The notes under the pieces: generated by a model
Told to the model about the DNA's origin: nothing
Seen by the model: the letters and a program-made list of their open reading frames with translations, nothing else
Databases searched by the model: none
Made by a program: the position numbers and the translations under genes
Assembly: GCA_002499445.1 (NCBI GenBank)
Contig: DALS01000027.1
Coordinates: 1 to 7,930 of the forward strand
DNA: 7,930 nt
Origin: Methanosarcina sp. UBA293
GTDB lineage: Archaea > Halobacteriota > Methanosarcinia > Methanosarcinales > Methanosarcinaceae
Direction of reading: 5' to 3'
Shown: one piece after another, positions 1-5,278 of the stretch
Layout of the letters: every line of letters starts with the position of its first letter
Position numbering within the stretch: position 1 is the first letter of the stretch

Positions 1-45
1 TGAGATCAAGAAATTTAATATACTTATTTGATGACAATATGGGAC

Positions 46-86
46 GCTCCTCGTTTTTTGTGGGCCAAAAAATAAGGAGCATTTTT
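46..86 (+). terminator. Hairpin terminator of a gene upstream of the window
   Basis: GCTCCT (46-51) pairs with AGGAGC (75-80). After a 2x2 internal loop, TTTTTTG (54-60) pairs with CAAAAAA (66-72), leaving a 5-base loop. The hairpin is followed at once by ATTTTT and then by further T-rich sequence to about 110. Hairpin plus T tract on the plus strand fits a transcription terminator or 3'-end processing site. The minus strand has no T tract after the hairpin, so the orientation is clear. The gene it serves lies before base 1; the TGA at 1-3 could be its stop codon, but this cannot be tested here. Confidence 0.75.
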
Positions 87-281
87 ACAATTTTATTTTT
101 ATATATTTTTGGGTAATAACAGAATATAGAGGATCTACAGAGCCAAAATTTTAAATATTATAATAATGCCAGCTGCTTTTTAACGTTCTCCATGCCCCAG
201 TAAATTTATCTATACTCAAATATTTTACTACTGGTACAGGATTAAAAATTTATTTGGTAACTTGTCTGCCAATGTTTCTAC

Positions 282-298
282 TTTCCAGCTACTGGAAA
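282..298. promoter_or_regulatory. Perfect inverted repeat, operator-like
   Basis: TTTCCAG and CTGGAAA form a perfect 7-base inverted repeat around a 3-base spacer CTA. The spacer is short for an RNA hairpin, so a dimeric DNA-binding protein is the likelier reader. It lies about 35 bases before the TATA-like box at 333-343. No regulator is encoded nearby in the window. Confidence 0.35.
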
Positions 299-322
299 AT
301 AAAGAATTTTGTAAAAGCAGAG

Positions 323-343
323 TTCAATTGAATTAATATAAAA
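323..343 (+). promoter_or_regulatory. Candidate promoter with palindrome next to the TATA box
   Basis: The palindrome TTCAATTGAA (323-332) abuts a TATA-like TTAATATAAAA (333-343). An archaeal start site would fall about 25 bases downstream of the box centre, near 362, where another AATTGAA copy sits (361-367). The leader would be about 125 bases, a common length in Methanosarcina. The palindrome occupies the position of the TFB recognition element, so a repressor bound there could block TBP/TFB. The promoter assignment is inferred from sequence only. Confidence 0.35.
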
Positions 344-387
344 CCGCAAGAATATATCTAAATTGAATGACATAGTCAATATCAATC

Positions 388-409
388 TAGAAAGTATTTA
401 GAAAGTATT
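388..409 (+). repeat. Tandem 11-base direct repeat
   Basis: TAGAAAGTATT occurs twice without a gap, at 388-398 and 399-409. The unit is about one helical turn, so two protein protomers would bind the same DNA face. It lies inside the leader if transcription starts near 362, or just upstream of the alternative TATA-like box at 436-445. Confidence 0.6.
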
Positions 410-435
410 CAATTTTTCTTGGTAGTAATTGAAAA

Positions 436-445
436 TTAAGTATAG
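436..445 (+). promoter_or_regulatory. Alternative TATA-like box for the SnoaL-like gene
   Basis: TTAAGTATAG lies about 50 bases before the GTG start. A start site near 465-470 would leave a short leader that just includes the Shine-Dalgarno sequence. The match to the archaeal TATA consensus is weaker than at 333-343, so this is the second choice. Confidence 0.22.
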
Positions 446-475
446 TGATAACCAATTATCAGAATCAAGAGTAAT

Positions 476-482
476 AGGAGGT
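476..482 (+). promoter_or_regulatory. Strong Shine-Dalgarno site that decides the GTG start
   Basis: AGGAGGT is an excellent match to the 16S rRNA 3' end. Its distance to GTG at 490 is 7 bases, which is ideal. An out-of-frame ATG at 486 lies only 3 bases away and opens a frame of just 14 codons. The spacing therefore supports GTG as the start of the following gene. Confidence 0.75.
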
Positions 483-489
483 AAAATGA

Positions 490-924
490 GTGACAGTAGA
501 AGAAAATTTGCAGCTGATGGTGACCCTTGACGATGCATGGAACTCACAGGACTGGGATACCTTTAAGAAACGTCATTCTGAAGACGTTGCTGTGTACTGG
601 CCAGGCCAACCGGAGCCAACAAGAGGAAAAAAGGCGCATCATGAAGAAGCTGTGCAATTTTTTAAGACATTTCCGGACAACCATATCGAGAACAGGCCCT
701 ATAAAGTGCTTTTTGGCCAAGGCGACTGGACCTGTTCAGTAGCCATATTCACAGGTACCATGAAAGGACCTATGAAGGGACCCGATGGAAAAGAAATCCA
801 GCCCACAAATAAGAAATTCAAAGTGGAATTCTGTACAGTTGCTCACTGGAAAGATGGTGAGATTATCGAAGAGAAGCTCTTCTATGACCTTGTGGGATTA
901 ATGAGGCAGATTGGCCTGATGTGA
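490..924 (+). CDS. SnoaL-like ester cyclase / NTF2-fold protein
   Basis: The 144-residue product resembles small SnoaL-like proteins (PF07366, 'ester cyclase') of the NTF2-like superfamily, which form a cone-shaped alpha+beta barrel around a ligand pocket. Support comes from the N-terminal helix with W16 and W22 (DDAWNSQDWDTF), H29, the TRGKKAHHEE segment (44-53), FPDN at 61-64, and a C-terminal half of alternating strands (GDWTCSVAIFTGT, KVEFCTVAHW, EIIEEKLFYDLVGLMRQ). Length fits a single-domain member. There is no signal peptide or membrane segment, so it should be cytosolic. Members include polyketide cyclases but also many proteins of unknown substrate, so no reaction can be assigned. 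The start is GTG, preceded by AGGAGGT at 7 bases. It appears to be transcribed alone: a T-rich spacer and a new TATA-like box follow. A competing out-of-frame ATG at 486 raises the possibility of a one-base indel near the start. Confidence 0.8.
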   Translation: MTVEENLQLMVTLDDAWNSQDWDTFKKRHSEDVAVYWPGQPEPTRGKKAHHEEAVQFFKTFPDNHIENRPYKVLFGQGDWTCSVAIFTGTMKGPMKGPDGKEIQPTNKKFKVEFCTVAHWKDGEIIEEKLFYDLVGLMRQIGLM

Positions 925-967
925 GGAATAAAATAGTTTGAAGAAAAAACATCAGTTGTCCAAATCT

Positions 968-1093
968 ATCTTGAGCTTTTTTATCTTCTACTCATGTTAT
1001 CTTCTATCTTTTATCTTCTGTTTTGTTACTTTCTGCTTTTGATATCTTCTATTTATGTAATCTTCTTTCTTTTTGGTTTCTCCTGCTTTTCAG
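968..1093 (+). repeat. Degenerate pyrimidine-rich tandem repeat, period 15-16
   Basis: Unit starts fall at 968, 983, 999, 1013, 1028, 1044, 1060 and 1077, spacings of 15, 16, 14, 15, 16, 16 and 17. The core is ATCTTCT, exact in the units at 983, 999, 1013, 1044 and 1060; it is followed by a T-rich tail such as GTTTTGTT. The units at 968, 1028 and 1077 are diverged. A further ATCTTTC follows at 1094. Several units carry runs of four to six T, so the tract may also act as a multi-site archaeal terminator for the gene ending at 924. The minus strand is correspondingly purine-rich (GAAGAT). Confidence 0.65.
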
Positions 1094-1097
1094 ATCT

Positions 1098-1117
1098 TTC
1101 AATTAAAGATATATATT
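1098..1117 (+). promoter_or_regulatory. Promoter of the YdjM-like membrane protein gene
   Basis: ATATATATT (1109-1117) is a good archaeal TATA box. TTCAATT (1098-1104) precedes it by 4 bases, the same element and spacing as in the candidate promoter at 323-343. The expected start site is near 1137-1140, giving a short leader of about 15 bases before ATG at 1154. Confidence 0.5.
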
Positions 1118-1131
1118 TTCACAGTTATCTT

Positions 1132-1143
1132 CCTTAATTAAGG
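1132..1143. promoter_or_regulatory. 12-base perfect palindrome at the expected start site
   Basis: CCTTAATTAAGG is a perfect palindrome covering the predicted transcription start and the first half of the weak ribosome-binding sequence AAGGGA (1140-1145). The position fits an operator that blocks initiation, though AT-rich palindromes also arise by chance. Confidence 0.3.
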
Positions 1144-1153
1144 GATAAAGCAA

Positions 1154-2230
1154 ATGGTAAATACACTCTCCCACCTGGGAATCGGCTTTCTGATCGCCCT
1201 GGCTTTCGGTTTCAAAGGAAAAAAGCGAAACACTCTGGGATTTCTGGCAATCCTTCCTGACCTGGACTTTATTCCGTACATCTTATTCGCTGTCGTGAGC
1301 GGCAGTGTGAGCCATGAGACAAGAAACCAGCTTTTTTACCTGCTCGGGCACAGGGAATTTATGCACTCAATTCTTTTCATCCTGCTTGTTACGCTTCTGA
1401 TCTGGCTTAAAACAAAAGACCACCTGTTCACAGCCGCCGGATTTGCAGCCATCTTTTCCCATGTTTACCTCGACTACACTACAAGCTGGAAAATGCGCCC
1501 CCTTTACCCGTTCAGCACAGATGCATCCATTATGGGAGCAGTTTACTTTTTTGACCCACTGGCAAACCTCCTTCCCTTGCTGCCTATTTTCGTTTTACTT
1601 GTTGCCTACATGAAGGATCGCGGAAAATGGCAAGGAAAGTTCAACAAATTTTGTGCCTTTGTCGCAAATAACCGTAGCAGATTCTATACCACCCTCGCAG
1701 TCGTACTTGTGATCTGGCTTACAGTCCTGCCCGTGGCAAAATTATTTCTTGTGAATTATATTTCCGGTGTAGAAAACGCAAAAATCAGCTATCAGGACAC
1801 CTATCCTTCGTCCTTCGGGAAGTTTCTTGCTGCATATTCGTATAACTCCACGCATTACAAGATTCTGGAAGTCAGCTACTGGTCTGGCATCGAAAAAAGC
1901 GGTTATATCGAGAAAATAAACGTGACCGACAGCGTTCCCGACGCATCCGTGTATGTAGAAAGAGCCGGAAAACTCTACAGTACAGCCGTTCCTCAAGATA
2001 TCGATTATTCTGTCTACAGCGTTTCGGAAGAAAATGGCTTGGTAACTGTCGTATTGAGCGATGCAAGAGATTCATATGTTAAATACTGGGCTTATTTTAA
2101 AACAGTTTACAAGTTCGTTTTTGATAGAGAAAGTGGGGAATATATAGCGTATGCGAGCATGCAGGGGGAAAGGGAGGAGAGATTGGAGGAGAATTGGTTT
2201 GGAGAAACTTCATATTACAAAACCAGTTAA
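1154..2230 (+). CDS. YdjM/DUF457-family membrane-bound putative metal-dependent hydrolase
   Basis: The 358-residue product fits the family PF04307 (YdjM, 'inner membrane-associated putative hydrolase'). Conserved polar residues lie in or next to membrane segments, as expected for a metal site: H7 in SHLGIG, PDLD at 35-38, the HREFMHS motif with H66 and H71, and H103 with D107 in FSHVYLDYTTS. Hydrophobic segments fall roughly at 8-20, 28-49, 70-86, 92-106, 128-152 and 178-200. The remaining 150 or so residues are soluble, rich in Tyr and Ser, and probably extracytoplasmic; this C-terminal domain is not part of the conserved core and I do not recognise it. No substrate is established for the family, so function stays putative. 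The ATG has a weak AAGGGA site 8 bases upstream; no earlier in-frame start is better. It has its own TATA box, and the next gene is convergent (gyrA). The LexA control known for bacterial YdjM should not be assumed here. Confidence 0.75.
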   Translation: MVNTLSHLGIGFLIALAFGFKGKKRNTLGFLAILPDLDFIPYILFAVVSGSVSHETRNQLFYLLGHREFMHSILFILLVTLLIWLKTKDHLFTAAGFAAIFSHVYLDYTTSWKMRPLYPFSTDASIMGAVYFFDPLANLLPLLPIFVLLVAYMKDRGKWQGKFNKFCAFVANNRSRFYTTLAVVLVIWLTVLPVAKLFLVNYISGVENAKISYQDTYPSSFGKFLAAYSYNSTHYKILEVSYWSGIEKSGYIEKINVTDSVPDASVYVERAGKLYSTAVPQDIDYSVYSVSEENGLVTVVLSDARDSYVKYWAYFKTVYKFVFDRESGEYIAYASMQGEREERLEENWFGETSYYKTS

Positions 2231-2407
2231 TTCATAATTCCAAATCGCATCTTCAGATATTTATTTGCGCCTTTATTGTTTGCGAAGCTTTTTGGCGTAT
2301 AACATGATTAATTTTTGTGTGTAGCTAAGTCTTTCTATTTTCACAACTTGCCGCTTGCTTCGCAGTCGTATGGTACCCCGTTTTAAGATTCATCGAAACT
2401 CAAACAG

Positions 2408-2438
2408 GCCCCGAATTTAGAAATTCTTCAAATTGGGC
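2408..2438. terminator. Bulged hairpin after the membrane protein gene
   Basis: GCCC (2408-2411) pairs with GGGC (2435-2438), and AATTT (2414-2418) pairs with AAATT (2430-2434), with a two-base CG bulge and an 11-base loop. No T tract follows closely on the plus strand, so a terminator role is weak; it could instead be a stabilising 3' UTR structure. Confidence 0.25.
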
Positions 2439-2482
2439 TTACAGACTTTGTTCATTTAAAAATCAATTTAAAAAACCCACCC

Positions 2483-2491
2483 TTATAAATA
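2483..2491 (+). promoter_or_regulatory. TATA-like box in the convergent spacer
   Basis: TTATAAATA matches an archaeal TATA box and sits inside the inverted repeat CTTAT-AA-ATAAG (2482-2493). Read to the right it would start a transcript near 2510, through the GC-rich hairpins and antisense into the 3' end of gyrA. Read to the left it would run antisense to the membrane protein gene. No transcript is shown by the sequence itself. Confidence 0.25.
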
Positions 2492-2526
2492 AGTCTCCGC
2501 CCGGCTCCCCTCCGGACAAAAACCCC

Positions 2527-2567
2527 GCCGCCGGAAACAAATCTCAAAAAATCTTCATTCCGGCAGC
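2527..2567 (-). terminator. Second hairpin downstream of gyrA
   Basis: GCCGGAA (2530-2536) pairs perfectly with TTCCGGC (2558-2564). Beyond one mismatch, GC (2527-2528) pairs with GC (2566-2567). The loop has 21 bases. Read on the minus strand the stem is followed by GGGG and a T5 run (2521-2517), which suits the end of the gyrB-gyrA transcript. It could equally belong to a plus-strand RNA from the TATA-like box at 2483. Confidence 0.4.
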
Positions 2568-2574
2568 AGTTTGA

Positions 2575-2596
2575 GTGAAGAATTATTCTTCTTCAC
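2575..2596 (-). terminator. Hairpin just after the gyrA stop codon
   Basis: GTGAAGAA (2575-2582) and TTCTTCAC (2589-2596) form a perfect 8-base stem with a 6-base loop, starting 13 bases beyond the gyrA stop codon. On the minus strand a T6 run (2551-2546) follows after about 24 bases, inside the loop of the next hairpin. The pair probably forms a tandem 3'-end signal. Confidence 0.5.
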
Positions 2597-2609
2597 CCGC
2601 GTGCATTAT

Positions 2610-5264
2610 TCAGTTTTCATCAATATCTTCGTCGTCTTCAACGAATTCCTCGGTTTCCTCGGCTTCGCCGAGAGTTTCAAGATCTTCGGATTCGTCAAAG
2701 TCTTCGAGTTTTTTGACTTTAGAGGCTGTGAGTTCTTTTTCGGTTTTTACTTTTTCGATCCTGGCCATACCTGCAACTTTGTCGCCGGGTTTCAGATTAA
2801 TGATTCTTACACCCTGGGTGTTTCTTCCCTGAATCGAGATATCTTTCGCCGGGATGCGGATAATGATACCTTCGGCACTGGTGAAGATAAGTTCGTCGTC
2901 TTCAGCTACGGATCGGACTCTTGAAACCGGGCCGTTTCTCTCATTAGTAACGATCGTAATCACGCCTTTTCCACCGCGGCGGTGCGTGGGATATTGGGAG
3001 TACTCAGATCTCTTGCCATAGCCGTTTTCAGTTACGGTCAGGAGGGTTGTGGTCTCGTCAACAACATCCAGACTGACAACCTCATCGTCCGGACCGTCAA
3101 GGGTCATCCCGCGGACGCCTCTTGCAGTTCTGCCCATTGGACGTACATCTTCTTCAGAGAAGCGGATAGCTTTGCCTTTCTTTGAAACCATCAACACTTC
3201 CTTTTTCCCGTCGGTAAGGAGAACTCTTACAAGCTCATCTCCTTCGTCTAGAGTGACTGCGATTATGCCGGCTTTTCTAGGATTACTGAACTCCGAGAGA
3301 GCAGTCTTCTTAATTGTACCTTCCCTTGTTGCCATAAGCAGGTATCGATCTTCAGCAAACTCCTTTACCGGGATCATGGCAGTAACCATTTCACTTTCCT
3401 GAAGTTCCAGAAGATTTACTATGGCTTTGCCTCTCGACTGCCGCGAACCCTCCGGGATTTCATAAACTTTCTGCCAGTAAAGCCTGCCAAGGTTCGTAAA
3501 AAACAGGATATAGTTATGAGTTGAAGAAATGAAGAGATTCTCCACAAAGTCTTCTTCCTTCGTCTCCATGCCGATTATACCCCGTCCTCCGCGGCGTTGC
3601 ATAGTATAGGTGTTCAGAGGGATGCGCTTTATGTAGCCTCCGTTCGTCATCGTGACCACAACATCCTCTTCATGAATTAGGTCCTCTTCCCTGAACTCAG
3701 CAATATCCGGCACGATTTTTGTTCTGCGGGCACCCCCGTAATTTTCCTTGAGCTCCAGAAGTTCATTCCTGATAATCTCGTACTTTAGTTCATCGCTTCC
3801 AAGGATTTCCCTGAGTTCGGCGATCAGTTTTACAAGGCCTTCCAGCTCCTCAAGGATCTTCTGGGTCTCAAGTCCTGTCAGGCGTTGCAGACGCATATCA
3901 AGAATAGCTTTTGATTGAACCTCATCAAGGGCAAAATTCTCAATCAAACCCTGCTTTGCCTCATCAGCATTTGTCGAGCCCTTGATCAGGGCGACTATCT
4001 CATCTATATTATCCAGGGCAATCCTGAGCCCTTCAAGGATATGAGCTCTTTCCTCGCTCTTTCTGAAATTATAAAGCGTCCGTTTCTGGATAATCTCCAG
4101 CCTGTGTTCCAGGTAGATCTCAAGAAGCTCCTTCAGGTTCAATTCTTCTGGCTTTCCGTCAACAAGAGCCAGATTAATTATCCCGAAAGTGGTCTCCATT
4201 TGAGTGTGCTTGTAGAGCTGATTTAGAATAACCTTTGGATTTGTGCCTCGAGAAAGCTCGATAACAACCCTGATTCCTTCTCTGTCAGACTCATCCCTAA
4301 GGTCAGAAATCCCAGCAATTATTTTTTCCCGAACTAACCTGGCAATATTTTCGATCATCCTGGCTTTGTTTACCTGATAGGGAAGCTCGGTTAAAACAAT
4401 CTGATGCTTATCTTTCTTCAAATCCTGAATCTCGACAACTGCCCGGATCTTTATAGAACCTCTTCCGGTCATAAATGCCGATTTCGTACCTGCGGTCCCG
4501 ATAATATGGGCACCTGTAGGAAAGTCAGGTCCTTTAATCACAGTCATGAGTTCAGGTACTGTAACTTCAGGGTTCTCGATAAGCATGAGGGTTCCGTCAA
4601 TTACCTCCCCCAGGTTATGGGGAGCCATGTTTGTTGCCATTCCGACTGCAATGCCTGTGGACCCATTGATAAGGAGATTTGGAAGTTTTGCAGGAAGGAC
4701 TTCGGGCTCCTCCAGGGACCCGTCGTAGTTTGGTCTGAAAGGTACGGTTTCTTTATCAATGTCTGCCAGCATTTCCTCTGAGATCTTGTCCATACGGACT
4801 TCGGTGTAACGCATAGCAGCAGCCGAGTCTCCATCTATTGACCCGAAGTTTCCCTGCCCATCAATTAAAGGATAGCGGAGAGAGAAATCCTGGACCATAC
4901 GCACAATACTGTCATAAACCGCAGAATCTCCATGTGGGTGGTATTTACCGAGCACGTCTCCTACCACACGGGCTGACTTCTTATAGGGCTTATCATGCGT
5001 AATCCCTGCCTCTTTCATGGCAAAAAGGATCCTGCGGTGAACTGGCTTCAAGCCATCTCTGGCATCAGGAAGAGCTCTTCCAACGATTACACTCATGGCA
5101 TAATTGATATACGAGCGTTTCATTTCATCGTCAATGAGGACAGCTGTGATTCCTTCTCTTTCGGGTTCCAGCTCATTATCCTCAGGATCGTCAGAAGTAA
5201 ACGTAGTTTGATAAAAATCTTTCATTTGAGCTTCCGATTTGTTTTCTTCATTGTTTTTTTCCAT
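2610..5264 (-). CDS. gyrA: DNA gyrase subunit A
   Basis: The 884-residue GyrA is the breakage-reunion and DNA-wrapping subunit of A2B2 gyrase. The core opens with AMSVIVGRALPDARDGLKP at 56-74. The catalytic tyrosine is Y153, with R152, in AAAMRYTE. I205 in STGIAVGM aligns with the DNA-intercalating isoleucine of E. coli GyrA. The quinolone-region residues are S114 and D118 in HPHGDSAVYD, equal to E. coli S83 and D87, so the sensitive-type residues are present. The coiled-coil gate is roughly 370-505. The C-terminal pinwheel (about 530-835) begins with the GyrA box QRRGGRG at 556-562, which marks true gyrase over topoisomerase IV. A strongly acidic tail follows (about 853-884). Compared with E. 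coli there is an N-terminal extension of about 31 polar residues. The ATG is supported by GAGGTG 8 bases upstream, overlapping the gyrB stop; M14 is a weaker alternative. It is cotranscribed with gyrB. Archaeal gyrase is thought to have been acquired from bacteria. Confidence 0.97.
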   Translation of the reverse strand: MEKNNEENKSEAQMKDFYQTTFTSDDPEDNELEPEREGITAVLIDDEMKRSYINYAMSVIVGRALPDARDGLKPVHRRILFAMKEAGITHDKPYKKSARVVGDVLGKYHPHGDSAVYDSIVRMVQDFSLRYPLIDGQGNFGSIDGDSAAAMRYTEVRMDKISEEMLADIDKETVPFRPNYDGSLEEPEVLPAKLPNLLINGSTGIAVGMATNMAPHNLGEVIDGTLMLIENPEVTVPELMTVIKGPDFPTGAHIIGTAGTKSAFMTGRGSIKIRAVVEIQDLKKDKHQIVLTELPYQVNKARMIENIARLVREKIIAGISDLRDESDREGIRVVIELSRGTNPKVILNQLYKHTQMETTFGIINLALVDGKPEELNLKELLEIYLEHRLEIIQKRTLYNFRKSEERAHILEGLRIALDNIDEIVALIKGSTNADEAKQGLIENFALDEVQSKAILDMRLQRLTGLETQKILEELEGLVKLIAELREILGSDELKYEIIRNELLELKENYGGARRTKIVPDIAEFREEDLIHEEDVVVTMTNGGYIKRIPLNTYTMQRRGGRGIIGMETKEEDFVENLFISSTHNYILFFTNLGRLYWQKVYEIPEGSRQSRGKAIVNLLELQESEMVTAMIPVKEFAEDRYLLMATREGTIKKTALSEFSNPRKAGIIAVTLDEGDELVRVLLTDGKKEVLMVSKKGKAIRFSEEDVRPMGRTARGVRGMTLDGPDDEVVSLDVVDETTTLLTVTENGYGKRSEYSQYPTHRRGGKGVITIVTNERNGPVSRVRSVAEDDELIFTSAEGIIIRIPAKDISIQGRNTQGVRIINLKPGDKVAGMARIEKVKTEKELTASKVKKLEDFDESEDLETLGEAEETEEFVEDDEDIDEN

Positions 5265-5272
5265 TTTTTAGC

Positions 5273-5278
5273 CACCTC
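5273..5278 (-). promoter_or_regulatory. gyrA ribosome-binding site overlapping the gyrB stop
   Basis: On the minus strand GAGGTG (5278 to 5273) shares bases with the gyrB TGA (5279 to 5277) and lies 8 bases before the gyrA ATG. This arrangement suggests ribosomes finishing gyrB help start gyrA, keeping the two subunits in balance. Coupling is inferred from the geometry. Confidence 0.6.

Larger units (their letters stand above)
87..475. other. Gene-free control region before the SnoaL-like gene
   Basis: This stretch of almost 400 AT-rich bases has no credible reading frame. It holds a perfect 7-base inverted repeat (282-298), a cluster of AATTGAA/TTCAATT heptamers (323-433), an 11-base tandem repeat (388-409) and two TATA-like boxes (333-343 and 436-445). 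The hexamer TACTGG occurs at 229-234 and 290-295, and reversed as CCAGTA at 197-202. A long leader with several cis elements is usual for Methanosarcina genes; the function of these elements is inferred. Confidence 0.6.
2231..2609. other. Convergent spacer between the membrane protein gene and gyrA
   Basis: This stretch of 379 bases holds no credible gene. Its left part has a long-range inverted repeat, TGCGAAGC (2281-2288) with GCTTCGCA (2357-2364), continued inward by GGC (2294-2296) and GCC (2350-2352). The middle has a bulged hairpin (2408-2438). The right part has a TATA-like box (2483-2491), a GC-rich patch (about 2496-2534) and two hairpins that fit the end of the gyrA transcript. These structures probably separate two converging transcription units. 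Confidence 0.6.

Noticed and set aside
527..742. Overlapping 71-codon frame inside the SnoaL-like gene
   Set aside because: It is out of frame with a gene that has clear family features and a strong ribosome-binding site; no independent start signal is present.
968..1093. CRISPR-like array
   Set aside because: The units are only about 15-16 bases, contiguous and diverged, with no unique spacers between identical repeats.
2571..2924. Plus-strand open frame rich in Phe, opposite the 3' end of gyrA
   Set aside because: It is the antisense of the acidic GyrA tail: GAA/GAT codons read backwards give Phe and Ser. No ribosome-binding site or family match supports it.
4404..4781. Plus-strand open frame of 125 codons within gyrA
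   Set aside because: It lies fully antisense to the conserved GyrA core and its sequence shows no recognisable domain.
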